NCBI GenBank assembly: GCA_041287495.1
Contig: JBEULE010000034.1
Coordinates: 106,708 to 170,707 of the forward strand
Length of the DNA stretch: 64,000 nt
Source: JAOABC01 sp041287495
GTDB lineage: Bacteria > Aquificota > Aquificia > Aquificales > Hydrogenothermaceae
Reading direction: 5' to 3'
The notes below the pieces were generated by a model, which had not been told where the DNA came from, did not search any database, and saw only the letters and a list, made by a program, of their open reading frames with translations. The first letter of the stretch is position 1. Each line of letters opens with the position of its first letter. The position numbers and the translations under genes were made by a program. Shown in pieces: positions 15,508 through 24,205 of this stretch.

Positions 15508-16752
15508 ATGTCAGAAAATATTACAAAGCCAAGAGTTGTTTTTCTAAAAACACCAGACCCAAAAAATTTAACAGATTGGATTATAGAAGGTATATCTAAA
15601 TCTATCTCTGCAAATGGATTTGATATCAAAATAGTTGATTTATCAGACCCAAATACAATATCAGAAAAAGTTAATGAGATAATAGAGTTTAAACCTCTCT
15701 TTACATTTGATACTAACTTAGATGGTATGATATTCGGTGAAAGGGAAAATCAGAAATTACCTCTGTGTGATATTATCGGCAATATCCATATAACTTGGTT
15801 TATAGATGACCCTATGATACATTTTTCAAAATTAAAACCTGTCCTTAACTCTAATCAGGTGTTGTATATAACTATAGATGTTGAACATAATCAGTGGATA
15901 GCTTCTGCTGGAAAGAATGTTGCAATAGTTCCTCCAGGAGTTAACCCTTCTAAAATACCACCTTCTATGAATAAAGATTTTGAAGTAGCATTTGTAGGAC
16001 CTATAACGGATCCGAATATAATTGAAAGCAACTGGAGAGAGAGATTTGATGATGCTCTCTTTGGGTTTGCCGTTGAACTTGGAAGACTTATATACAGAAA
16101 TCCGGACATGTCTGTAAGATTCGCAAGTGGGTATCTTTTATCTCAACTTGCCCCGGATTTTCAAAACGCTCTCTTAAATTTCCAGAGGGAGAATGAAGAG
16201 GAATTTATGAACTTACTAACAGAGATAGGGCTCTATGCTATGAGTTTAAGAAGATGGAACATACTGACGGCAATTGAAAATTTTGAGGTAAATATCTTAG
16301 GACCAGTAGCTGGAGAAGTCCCAGAAAATGTGGTAATCCATGAAGATATAACTTTACAAAAAGATATTGTAGAATTTCTCGCAAGGACAAAAATCTCTCT
16401 ACTAAGTCAACCTCCATTTATACCTACAGCTCTTGGATTTACAGTTTTTGACAGTGTAGCCTGCGGAACTTTAACAATGGTTGAGGAGAGACTTTCCTCA
16501 AAATCTTTCTTTACACCGGATAGGGAGATTATCACCTACCATCCGATAGATGCTATTGAGATAGAAGGTAAAATAGCTTACTATCTTGAGGACAATCCAT
16601 CAGAAAGGGAAGAAATAGCAAAGGCAGGAAGAGAAAGAGTTTTAAGAGAGCATACAATATACGGCAGAGGAGAAATTATAGCTAACATAATGAAAGATAT
16701 AATAAGACAGTCCCTAACTGAAGAACAAAAACAAGAAGGAGAACAAGCTTGA
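15508..16752 (+). CDS. CgeB-like GT-B glycosyltransferase
   Basis: 414 residues. The N-terminal domain shows FTFDTNLDGMIF and IHITWFIDDPMIHF, as in CgeB/DUF3880-type proteins, and the C-terminal part has the family 1 transferase pattern LLSQPPFIPTALGFTVFDSVACGTLTMVEE followed by EREEIAKAGRERVLREHT. The product is probably a glycosyltransferase acting on surface glycans or flagellar proteins; the acceptor is unknown. AAGGAGAGTT lies before the ATG. The last codons contain the ribosome site of purH, with a 4-base overlap. Confidence 0.75.
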   Translation: MSENITKPRVVFLKTPDPKNLTDWIIEGISKSISANGFDIKIVDLSDPNTISEKVNEIIEFKPLFTFDTNLDGMIFGERENQKLPLCDIIGNIHITWFIDDPMIHFSKLKPVLNSNQVLYITIDVEHNQWIASAGKNVAIVPPGVNPSKIPPSMNKDFEVAFVGPITDPNIIESNWRERFDDALFGFAVELGRLIYRNPDMSVRFASGYLLSQLAPDFQNALLNFQRENEEEFMNLLTEIGLYAMSLRRWNILTAIENFEVNILGPVAGEVPENVVIHEDITLQKDIVEFLARTKISLLSQPPFIPTALGFTVFDSVACGTLTMVEERLSSKSFFTPDREIITYHPIDAIEIEGKIAYYLEDNPSEREEIAKAGRERVLREHTIYGRGEIIANIMKDIIRQSLTEEQKQEGEQA

Positions 16753-18290
16753 GAAGGGCATTAATATCTGTTTCTGATAAAACAGGAGTTTTAGATTTTG
16801 CAAAATCTTTAAAGGAAGTTGGATATGAGATAGTATCATCTTCCGGAACTGCAAAGTATCTCAGGGAAAATGGTATAGAAGTTGTTGAAGTTTCTCACAT
16901 TACAGGTTTTCCAGAGATTCTTGACGGAAGAGTTAAAACACTCCATCCTAACATACACGGTGGACTTTTAGCATTGAGAGATAATCCAGAACATATTAAA
17001 CAGCTTCAAGAGAATAATATTACACCCATAGATATTGTAGCAATTAATTTATATCCTTTTGAGCAGACTTTTAAAAAAGGTGCAGATATAGATGAGATTG
17101 TCGAGAATATAGATATAGGTGGTCCAGCTATGGTTAGGGCTTCTGCAAAAAATTACAGATTTGTAGCAGTTATAACAGACCCTTCAGACTACCAGAAAGT
17201 TATACAAGAACTAAAAGAGAAAGGAGAAATTTCATTAGAAACTAAAAAATATCTATCTGTTAAAGCTTTTAGGTATACAGCATTCTATGATGGTATGGTC
17301 TCTAATGTCCTAGCAGAGAAGTTTGAGATAAAAGAAGATTTTCCTATCCAGCTATCTATACCACTTAGAAAACACTCTACTTTAAGATACGGAGAAAACC
17401 CTCATCAGAAAGGTGCTCTATACATAAATCCTCTTGAAGATCACGGATTTTCTTTTTCAAATTGGCAGATTTTACAAGGTAAAGAGATGTCTTTTAATAA
17501 CTACCTTGACACAGACAATGCATTAAATCTGATAAAAGAGTTTGAAGAACCTACCTGTGTGATAGTAAAACATAACAATCCTTGCGGTGTTGCAACCTCA
17601 GATAACATAGAAGATGCATATGAAAAAGCATTAAAGACAGACCCAAAATCTGCTTTTGGAGGTATTGTAGCTGTAAATAGAGAGATAGATATAAACCTTG
17701 CTAAGAGATTAACAGAGATATTCCTTGAAGTTGTAGCTGCACCATCTTTTACGCAAGAAGCTTTAAATATTTTAAACTCAAAGAAAAATCTGAGAGTTGT
17801 TAAGGTAAATAACTTTGATAAAGAAGTAATAGGAAGAGATTTAAGGAGAATTTCTGGTGGTGTATTGATACAGGACAGAGACAGACAGCTTTTTAAAGAG
17901 TTAAAAGTGGTTACAAAAACTAAACCTACAGAAAAACAGCTTGAAGATATGACCTTTGCCTATAAGGTGGTGAAACATCTTAAATCTAATGCTGTTGTTA
18001 TAGTAAAGGATAAAATGACATTAGGTATAGGACCGGGACAGACCTCTAGAGTTGATAGTTTAGAAACAGCAGTTAAAAAAGCAAAAGAATTTGGTTTTGA
18101 CCTTGAAGGTAGTGTTGTTGCCTCCGAAGCTTTCTTTCCATTTAGAGATAGTATAGATTTTGCTTCAAAATATGGAATAAAAGCTGTAATACAACCTGGT
18201 GGTTCAATTAGAGACCAGGAAGTTATAGATGCCTGTGATGAGTACGGAATAGCGATGATATTTACTGGAATGAGACATTTTAAACATTAA
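16749..18290 (+). CDS. purH: Bifunctional AICAR formyltransferase / IMP cyclohydrolase
   Basis: Catalyses the last two steps of IMP synthesis. Residues 1-150 are the MGS-like cyclohydrolase domain (ALISVSDKTG, SSGTAKYL, GGRVKTLHP-like DGRVKTLHPNIHGG); the rest is the formyltransferase domain with LRYGENPHQKG and KHNNPCGVA, ending FTGMRHFKH. 513 residues is the normal length. The start is TTG 16749 overlapping the previous stop, with AAGGAGA at a good distance. folD downstream supplies one-carbon units, so the pair makes metabolic sense. Confidence 0.97.
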   Translation: MRRALISVSDKTGVLDFAKSLKEVGYEIVSSSGTAKYLRENGIEVVEVSHITGFPEILDGRVKTLHPNIHGGLLALRDNPEHIKQLQENNITPIDIVAINLYPFEQTFKKGADIDEIVENIDIGGPAMVRASAKNYRFVAVITDPSDYQKVIQELKEKGEISLETKKYLSVKAFRYTAFYDGMVSNVLAEKFEIKEDFPIQLSIPLRKHSTLRYGENPHQKGALYINPLEDHGFSFSNWQILQGKEMSFNNYLDTDNALNLIKEFEEPTCVIVKHNNPCGVATSDNIEDAYEKALKTDPKSAFGGIVAVNREIDINLAKRLTEIFLEVVAAPSFTQEALNILNSKKNLRVVKVNNFDKEVIGRDLRRISGGVLIQDRDRQLFKELKVVTKTKPTEKQLEDMTFAYKVVKHLKSNAVVIVKDKMTLGIGPGQTSRVDSLETAVKKAKEFGFDLEGSVVASEAFFPFRDSIDFASKYGIKAVIQPGGSIRDQEVIDACDEYGIAMIFTGMRHFKH

Positions 18291-18299
18291 GGAGATTAG

Positions 18300-19160
18300 A
18301 TGATAATACTTGACGGTAGAATCTTAGCTGGAAAGATAAAAGAGGAGATAAAGAGAGAGATAGAAGTTTTTGTTTCAAAAGGATACAGACCTCCAACTTT
18401 GTCTGTTATACTTGTAGGTGATAACCCTGCAAGTCAGATTTATGTAAACAAGAAGATAAAAGACTGTCAGGAAGTAGGTATAAACTCAAAACCTTTTTTC
18501 TTACCTAAAGATATAACACAACTTGAATTAGAAGAGTTAATAGGTTCTTTAAATGGAGATGATGAAGTTGATGGCATATTAGTTCAGCTTCCTCTTCCAT
18601 CCCATATAAACACTTTGGAAGTTATAGAGTGTATAAACCCTAAAAAGGATGTTGATGGATTTCATCCGGAAAATGTTGGAAAACTTGCAACAGGAAGAGA
18701 TGATGGAATTCTTCCATGTACCCCTTATGGTATTATGAGGTTACTTCAAGAGTATAACATAGATACTTTCGGAAAAGATGTTGTAGTTGTCGGTGCAAGT
18801 AATATAGTAGGTAAACCTATGGCTTTACTATTTTTAAAAGATGAGAAATCTACAGTAACAATATGTCATAAAAACACAAAAGATTTAAAAAGCCACACTT
18901 CCAGAGCAGACATTCTTGTAGTTGCAACAGGTGTGCCCCATCTTATAAAAGCCGATATGGTTAAAGAAGGTGCAGTAGTGATAGATGTAGGTATAAACAG
19001 AGTTAATGGTAAGATAGTTGGAGATGTTGATTTTGAAAACGTAAAAGAGAAGGTATCAGCAATAACTCCTGTTCCAGGTGGAGTAGGTCCTATGACAGTT
19101 GCTATGCTACTTCAAAATACATTTAATATATACAAAAGGAAATTTACTTCTTCGGTCTAA
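18300..19160 (+). CDS. folD: Methylenetetrahydrofolate dehydrogenase/cyclohydrolase
   Basis: Produces 10-formyl-THF, the cofactor of PurH, from 5,10-methylene-THF. The 286-residue protein has YVNKKIKDCQEVG with catalytic K52, DGILVQLPLP, GFHPENVG, and the NADP-site GASNIVGKPMA. ATG 18300 has AAGGAGA six bases upstream, 9 bases after purH. Its 3' end overlaps convergent mogA by 17 bases, so no separate terminator is present. Confidence 0.97.
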   Translation: MIILDGRILAGKIKEEIKREIEVFVSKGYRPPTLSVILVGDNPASQIYVNKKIKDCQEVGINSKPFFLPKDITQLELEELIGSLNGDDEVDGILVQLPLPSHINTLEVIECINPKKDVDGFHPENVGKLATGRDDGILPCTPYGIMRLLQEYNIDTFGKDVVVVGASNIVGKPMALLFLKDEKSTVTICHKNTKDLKSHTSRADILVVATGVPHLIKADMVKEGAVVIDVGINRVNGKIVGDVDFENVKEKVSAITPVPGGVGPMTVAMLLQNTFNIYKRKFTSSV

Positions 19161-19674
19161 AAGTTTTTACCTTTGAAGGGTCTGTATCTATAAATGCACC
19201 CTCTATAAGGTCAATGCAGTAAGGTATAGCCGGAAAAACAGCATCAAGACATAACTTAATAGATTGAGGTTTACCAGGAAGATTTACTATAAGACAGCTT
19301 CCTCTTATACCTGCTGTCTGCCTTGAAAGTATGGCTGTTGGCACCTGTTGCAGTGATACCTGTCTCATTAACTCTCCAAATCCCGGCATCATCTTTCCAC
19401 AGACTGCCTCAGTAGCCTCCGGAGTAACATCTCTTTTAGCCGGTCCTGTTCCTCCTGTTGTGAGGATTAAACTACAACCTTTATTATCAACCATATCTAT
19501 TAATGTCTCTTTAATAAGGTCTAACTCATCTGGAATTATTCTATAATCAACATCAAAAGGTGTAATCAAAACATCATTTAAATAATCAATAATGGCTTTA
19601 CCGCTTATATCTTCATAAACCCCCTTACTTGCCCTGTCAGATATAGTTAAAACACCTATTATAGCTTTCTCCAT
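19144..19674 (-). CDS. mogA: Molybdopterin adenylyltransferase (MogA/MoaB family)
   Basis: Adenylylates molybdopterin before metal insertion. 176 residues with GVLTISDRASKGVYEDISG at the start, the LTTGGTGPAKRDVTPEA active-site loop, and IRGSCLIVNLPGKPQSI in the second half. Length and the C-terminal segment fit MogA; MoaB is closely related and cannot be excluded. It ends 7 bases upstream of the converging folD overlap and its ATG follows the Cys-rich gene on the minus strand by 7 bases. No other Mo cofactor genes are nearby. Confidence 0.9.
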   Translation of the reverse strand: MEKAIIGVLTISDRASKGVYEDISGKAIIDYLNDVLITPFDVDYRIIPDELDLIKETLIDMVDNKGCSLILTTGGTGPAKRDVTPEATEAVCGKMMPGFGELMRQVSLQQVPTAILSRQTAGIRGSCLIVNLPGKPQSIKLCLDAVFPAIPYCIDLIEGAFIDTDPSKVKTFRPKK

Positions 19675-19681
19675 TTTTACC

Positions 19682-20041
19682 TCATCTTTTAAAGATAAAT
19701 CTACACTTTTTATTTTCGTAATCTCTCTCTACCCACTGGATACCTTTAACGCCTTCCTCAAGACCTTTTACAAATGCTTCTATAAATCCCCAGCCACACC
19801 AACATACACAGTGTTCAACAGGTCTAAGATTCCTAGGTTTTAATACTCCCTCATAGAATACACAGTTACATATATAAGCCTCATTTTGGTTCCTCTCAAT
19901 TTTGTATGCAAAGCCAAAAGTATTTAAACTTTTTTCTAATAAACTTTCCCATTCTTCCTTAGGATGGTTCTGCATAAGGACTTTTGCCACCTCTCTTCCA
20001 AGCTGTCTGATTATAGCATATCCACCTTTCTGCCCAAACAC
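19682..20041 (-). CDS. Cys-rich protein with V4R-like C-terminal half; 5' end doubtful
   Basis: 119 residues if started at GTG 20041. The C-terminal half, YICNCVFYEGVL then PVEHCVCWCGWGFIEAF, VKGIQWVERD and KKCRFIF, resembles 4-vinyl-reductase (V4R)/small-ligand sensor domains, where a Cys cluster and a closing CxF strand are common. The GTG has no ribosome site and the reading frame stays open upstream to 20165 with coding-like sequence but no start codon. A good ribosome site and ATG lie one frame away (see 20042-20163). It is followed by mogA after 7 bases. Function unknown. Confidence 0.55.
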   Translation of the reverse strand: MFGQKGGYAIIRQLGREVAKVLMQNHPKEEWESLLEKSLNTFGFAYKIERNQNEAYICNCVFYEGVLKPRNLRPVEHCVCWCGWGFIEAFVKGLEEGVKGIQWVERDYENKKCRFIFKR

Positions 20042-20163
20042 GTTTTGAACTTCGTCGGCAAAAGCAAAAACTATATCTCTTCCAGAGCCGTTTTCAGAAG
20101 CCTTTTTTGAAACCTCATTAAGTATTTGATTGACTGCTTTCTCTCCCCTTCTATGATAGTCAT
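20042..20163 (-). pseudogene. Probable frameshifted 5' end of the Cys-rich gene
   Basis: In frame with the Cys-rich gene the bases encode EKAVNQILNEVSKKASENG, then RDIVFAFADEVQNV, which looks like real protein but lacks a start codon before a stop at 20165-20167. An ATG at 20161-20163 with GGGAG eight bases upstream is out of frame. Removing two bases from the CTCTC run at 20141-20145 would join them into a 159-residue protein starting MTIIEGEKAVNQ. A sequencing indel, a true mutation or recoding could explain this. Confidence 0.45.
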
Positions 20164-20244
20164 ACTATTAATCTCCCAAAATGTTTTTTCAATGTAATAA
20201 TATTGCAAATTAAAATTAATTGAAAAAATGATTTAAATCATATA

Positions 20245-20370
20245 TTAGGAATCTTGATTATTACCGTAATTCTTCCACATCTTATACATTCCTATTACAA
20301 ATATAATAAGGACTGTTAACCACACTAAAAATAAAGCTACATATCCGGATTTTGCTATTATCCATTCCAT
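20245..20370 (-). CDS. 41-residue single-span membrane microprotein
   Basis: The frame starts MEWIIAKSGYVALFLVW, continues with a hydrophobic helix to about residue 28 and ends with the basic tail YKMWKNYGNNQDS. GGTGGA lies six bases before the ATG, and a good promoter (20406-20433) stands just upstream, after the clpB terminator, so it is an independent transcription unit. Size and layout recall CcmD/CcoQ-type accessory subunits, but no cytochrome genes are adjacent; this is only a resemblance. Confidence 0.65.
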   Translation of the reverse strand: MEWIIAKSGYVALFLVWLTVLIIFVIGMYKMWKNYGNNQDS

Positions 20371-20405
20371 TTTCAATCCACCGAATCTAATGAAAACAGT
20401 TATAG

Positions 20406-20433
20406 ATTATAATAATAATAAAATATATTGCAA
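20406..20433 (-). promoter_or_regulatory. Promoter of the microprotein gene
   Basis: On the minus strand: TTGCAA, 16 bases, TATAAT. Transcription would start near 20399, about 29 bases before the ATG at 20370. It lies immediately after the clpB terminator. Confidence 0.6.
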
Positions 20434-20444
20434 ACTTTTTCAAA

Positions 20445-20472
20445 TAAAAAATCCCCCTTATTGATAGGGGGA
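20445..20472 (-). terminator. Rho-independent terminator after clpB
   Basis: A 7-bp stem TCCCCCT / AGGGGGA with a 7-base loop, followed on the minus strand by TTTTTTA. It lies 21 bases beyond the clpB stop and is the clearest terminator in the window. Confidence 0.8.
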
Positions 20473-20492
20473 ATTAGGTATTTATAGGTATT

Positions 20493-23453
20493 TTAAGTTT
20501 TTACTGTAAAGGTAAAGTTTTCTCCTTCTGCATCTATAAGGACAGTATCACCTTCTCTTATCTCTCTTCTGAGTATCTTTTCAGAGAGAGGTGTTTCTAT
20601 GTACTTTTGAACTGCTCTTCTCAATGGTCTTGCTCCGTAAACTGGATCGTATCCAAGTTTTACAAGTAGTTCTTTTGTATTCTCTGTAAGTTCTACCTTT
20701 ATGTTTCTCTCGTAAAGTCTTTTGTTTAGAGAGTTTATCATCAAGTCTATTATCTGTTTTATTTCCTTCTTAAATAGAGGTTTAAATACTATTATCTCAT
20801 CTATCCTGTTTAGGAACTCCGGTCTAAAGTAATGTTTAACTTCTTCTAAAACTTTATCTTTCGCCTTATTAAACTCTCTCTCTATCACATCTTCCGAAGC
20901 ATCAAAAGGTATACTTATAAGGTATTGGCTACCTATATTGGAAGTCATTATTATTATTGTGTTTCTGAAATTAACAGTTCTTCCCTGTGAGTCTGTAAGT
21001 CTTCCATCATCTAAAACTTGTAAGAATAGGTCAAACACTCTTGGGTGAGCTTTCTCTATCTCATCAAGAAGTATAACTGAGTATGGTCTTCTTCTTACTG
21101 CTTCTGTAAGTTTTCCACCTTCTTCATAACCTACATATCCAGGAGGTGCTCCTATAAGTTTTGCAACAGAGTGTTCTTCTTTAAATTCAGACATATCAAG
21201 TCTTATTAGTGCATCTTCATCATCAAATAGAAGCTCTGCCAATGTTTTTGCAAGTTCTGTTTTACCTACACCTGTAGGACCGAGGAACATAAATGAGGCA
21301 AGTGGTTTTCTTGGGTCTGAAAGTCCAGCTCTTGCTCTTCTTATAGCTTCTGCTACAAGTTTAACTGCATGTTCTTGGTCTATAAGTCTCTTATGCATCT
21401 CTTCTTCAAGATGTAGTAATCTTTCCATCTCTTCTTCTTTCATCTTAGATATAGGAATACCTGTCCATTCTGATATAACCTCTGCAACATCATCTCCGGT
21501 AACAACTGTAGACTGGGCAACCTTTTGCTGTAGTTCTTTTATCTGTTTTTCTATTTGAACTCTCTTAATTTTATACTCTGCTTCTTTCTCGTAATCTCCT
21601 CTCTCTGCTGCTGCTTCTATCTGTTTGTCTACATCTTCAAGCTGTTTCTCAAGTTCCGTAAGTTTTAACTTATCGTTAGAAGATTTGCTTAAAATATCTT
21701 TAAGCTGTTTCTCTATGTTTGCTTTCTCTATCTTTAGTTTTGCCTCTTTTTCGTAATCTCCATCAAGAGAAGCTTTTTCTATTTGTTCATCTAAAGATTT
21801 TATTTTTCTTTCAATTTCTATTACTTCTGGTGGTGAATATACCAGTTTAAGTTTCTTCCTTGCACAAGCTTGGTCTAACGCATCTATAGCTTTATCAGGA
21901 AGTTTTCTTGCAGGTATGTATCTGTGGGTTAATTTTGCTGCTGCAACTATAGCAGAGTCATCTATCTTGACACTGTGATGTTTTTCAAGTCTTGGCCTGA
22001 GAGCTTTTAGTATCTCTATAGTTGTTTCCACATCTGGCTCATCTACGAAAACAGGTTGAAATCTTCTCTCTAAGGCAGGGTCTTTTTCTATATACTTTCT
22101 GTATTCATCAAGGGTTGTTGCACCTATTACTCTTATCTCTCCCCTTGCTAAAGCAGGTTTTAGAAGTTGTCCTGCATCTGATGACCCTTCACCTTTACCT
22201 GCTCCTACTATGGTATGAAGCTCATCTATAAAGAGTATTATGTTAGGATCTGCTTTTAAACCATCTATAAGTTCCTTCATTCTCTCTTCAAATTCGCCTC
22301 TATATTTTGTTCCGGCTACCAAAGCTCCTAAATCTAAAGATAACACTTTTTTGTTTTGAAGGTCTTCAGGAACTTCTTTATTTACAATCTTTTGGGCAAG
22401 CCCCTCTACAATAGCTGTTTTACCTACTCCTGCTTCTCCTATCAACACTGGGTTATTTTTTGTTCTTCTAAGTAATATCTCTATAACCTGTTGTATTTCT
22501 CTTTCTCTTCCTATTACAGGGTCTAACTTTCCTTCTTTTGCAAGTTTTGTTAAGTCAGTAGTAAACTTTTCAAGGGCTGGCTTTTCTTCTTGTTCCATCT
22601 CCTGTCTTATCTTTTTATCTTCCATCTGTTTTCCTCCTTTTTTATCAAAATTTAAAATCTCCTCTAAAATTTTACCTGCTACTGTATCTGTTGCGTTTAT
22701 TAAAGCTGTTGCTATATCAACAATAGCTACAACAGAAGAGCCGTTATTTATGGCTATCTTCTCCGCATTTTCCATAACTTTTATAAATTTTGATGAATAA
22801 ACTTTTGAAGTATGGGATCCGGTTAAACTGCTTATTATCTTTTCTTCAAATCTATCTTTTGAAAATCCAAGTTCTTCAATTTGTTTTAGTAGTGAAGAGT
22901 TTTCTATCACTTTGTATAAGAAGTTTAGCAGACTTATATCACCAGATAAAAATCTATCAACTGTTTGAGAGTCTGCAATCTGGGAAAGTTGAGACTTTAT
23001 AGAACTTATCTGAGATTCAAGTTGTTTCTCATACAAGTTTAACCTTTCAAGTTCTAATCTACTACCACCAAATAGAAATCCTTCCGAAGAGTATCTTCTT
23101 ATTCTGTCCTTCTCCGCTTTAACATCCCGGAGTTCTTTATAGATGTTTAACGTTTGACTTCTTACTTCATTAAGCTGACTCTGTAGATTTTTAAGGTAAT
23201 TTACATAATCATTAACAGCTTTGTCTATTTGTGAGTAGATATCATTTAAATAAGATTGAATATTTTCTTCTAATGATTTTTTGTCTATTCCCCTCTTTTC
23301 TAAAATTTTGATAAGTGGAGAGTCATCCCTCTGTATCAAAGCAAGCAACAAATGGTCTGTGTCAACCAATGGGTCGTTATTTCTTCTTGCAATACTCTTT
23401 GCCGTTTCTAAAATCTCCCTACTTTTTTTGTCAAGTAAGTTTTCGCTGAACAT
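20493..23453 (-). CDS. clpB: ClpB disaggregase with enlarged N-domain
   Basis: Hsp100 ATPase that pulls apart protein aggregates with DnaK/DnaJ. The 986-residue chain has Clp_N repeats at about 4-70 and 216-270, separated by a 140-residue mostly coiled-coil insertion (71-210); AAA1 with Walker A GEAGVGKT (339-346); a coiled M-domain with a duplicated GDYEKEA unit; and AAA2 with GPTGVGKT, ending in the ClpB C-domain. E. coli ClpB has about 857 residues, so the excess is the N-terminal insertion. ATG 23453 has GGAGG eight bases upstream. A second start for an N-less form lies inside (22625). Confidence 0.96.
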   Translation of the reverse strand: MFSENLLDKKSREILETAKSIARRNNDPLVDTDHLLLALIQRDDSPLIKILEKRGIDKKSLEENIQSYLNDIYSQIDKAVNDYVNYLKNLQSQLNEVRSQTLNIYKELRDVKAEKDRIRRYSSEGFLFGGSRLELERLNLYEKQLESQISSIKSQLSQIADSQTVDRFLSGDISLLNFLYKVIENSSLLKQIEELGFSKDRFEEKIISSLTGSHTSKVYSSKFIKVMENAEKIAINNGSSVVAIVDIATALINATDTVAGKILEEILNFDKKGGKQMEDKKIRQEMEQEEKPALEKFTTDLTKLAKEGKLDPVIGREREIQQVIEILLRRTKNNPVLIGEAGVGKTAIVEGLAQKIVNKEVPEDLQNKKVLSLDLGALVAGTKYRGEFEERMKELIDGLKADPNIILFIDELHTIVGAGKGEGSSDAGQLLKPALARGEIRVIGATTLDEYRKYIEKDPALERRFQPVFVDEPDVETTIEILKALRPRLEKHHSVKIDDSAIVAAAKLTHRYIPARKLPDKAIDALDQACARKKLKLVYSPPEVIEIERKIKSLDEQIEKASLDGDYEKEAKLKIEKANIEKQLKDILSKSSNDKLKLTELEKQLEDVDKQIEAAAERGDYEKEAEYKIKRVQIEKQIKELQQKVAQSTVVTGDDVAEVISEWTGIPISKMKEEEMERLLHLEEEMHKRLIDQEHAVKLVAEAIRRARAGLSDPRKPLASFMFLGPTGVGKTELAKTLAELLFDDEDALIRLDMSEFKEEHSVAKLIGAPPGYVGYEEGGKLTEAVRRRPYSVILLDEIEKAHPRVFDLFLQVLDDGRLTDSQGRTVNFRNTIIIMTSNIGSQYLISIPFDASEDVIEREFNKAKDKVLEEVKHYFRPEFLNRIDEIIVFKPLFKKEIKQIIDLMINSLNKRLYERNIKVELTENTKELLVKLGYDPVYGARPLRRAVQKYIETPLSEKILRREIREGDTVLIDAEGENFTFTVKT
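22623..22639 (-). promoter_or_regulatory. Internal ribosome site and ATG for short ClpB
   Basis: On the minus strand AAGGAGG, seven bases (AAAACAG), ATG, in frame at codon 277 (Met277). The product, 710 residues, would lack the whole N-domain and begin about 60 residues before the AAA1 Walker A. E. coli makes a similar ClpB-deltaN from an internal start. The Shine-Dalgarno falls on the linker codons for KKGGKQ. Confidence 0.7.
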
Positions 23454-23488
23454 TCAGATACCTCCTTTTTTTCTTCTTAAATTTACTA

Positions 23489-24061
23489 TTATTGGTTACT
23501 TTTGTCAATTAAAAAATCTTCCGGTTTTATGTTTTCAAGGATTTCTTTAAATTTACTTAGATCCTCATCTGTTATATACTGCTCTTTTGAAACTTGTTGT
23601 GCCAGAGTTTCTTTTTCTTCTATTTGTGGAGAGTTTTCAGAATTTTTTGCCTGATTTACGATATCATCAAGGTTAACCTTTTTAACTATCTCTTCATTTA
23701 GGTAGATAGGAGCGTTAAATCTCAAAGCTAAGTTTATTGCATCACTTGGTCTTGCATCTATAAATATCTCATTACCGTTTTGCTCTATTATAACATTTGC
23801 TATATATGTATTATTAACTATATCTATAATTTCGACAGCTTTTACAGAACCTCCTAAAGCTTCTATTGTGTTTTTAAATAAATCGTAAGTCAAAGGTCTT
23901 GGAGGTTGAAAGCCACTTTGATTTATAACTATACCCTCTGCCTCTGCAACTCCTATCCATATAGGGTAAATCTCTTTCTCATTTTCTATGTTTGAAAGTA
24001 AGAGTATAGGAGAACCAGTTATATTATCTATAGCTATTGATTTAACAACTACCTGTATCAT
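23489..24061 (-). CDS. DUF151 bifunctional nuclease-domain protein
   Basis: 190 residues. Residues 1-135 form a BFN/DUF151 domain: VVVKSIAIDNITGSPILLL, EIYPIWIGVAEAEGIV, RPLTYDLFKNTIEALGG and FIDARPSDAINLALRFNAPIY. The C-terminal 55 residues are acidic and unassigned. Members have reported DNase/RNase activity, but the in vivo role is unclear. Of three clustered starts, ATG 24061 is six bases from GAGGTG and gives the usual MIQVVVKS opening. It lies 35 bases upstream of clpB on the same strand. Confidence 0.9.
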   Translation of the reverse strand: MIQVVVKSIAIDNITGSPILLLSNIENEKEIYPIWIGVAEAEGIVINQSGFQPPRPLTYDLFKNTIEALGGSVKAVEIIDIVNNTYIANVIIEQNGNEIFIDARPSDAINLALRFNAPIYLNEEIVKKVNLDDIVNQAKNSENSPQIEEKETLAQQVSKEQYITDEDLSKFKEILENIKPEDFLIDKSNQ

Positions 24062-24167
24062 CTTCATCACCTCTATAAAATTATTTTATAATAATTTACT
24101 AAAATTAAATAAAAAGTCAATAGAAAATTACACTTCCAGACGACCAACCGTTAAACTTTAACTATTA

Positions 24168-24196
24168 TTGAAAGTTAACTGTTTTTAAAATATAAT
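24168..24196 (+). promoter_or_regulatory. Near-consensus promoter of the helicase gene
   Basis: TTGAAA, 17 bases, TATAAT. The expected start, 6-8 bases past the -10, falls at 24203-24205, so the transcript would begin within 3 bases of the ATG at 24206. No Shine-Dalgarno is present. Confidence 0.75.
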
Positions 24197-24205
24197 TTTG
24201 ACACA

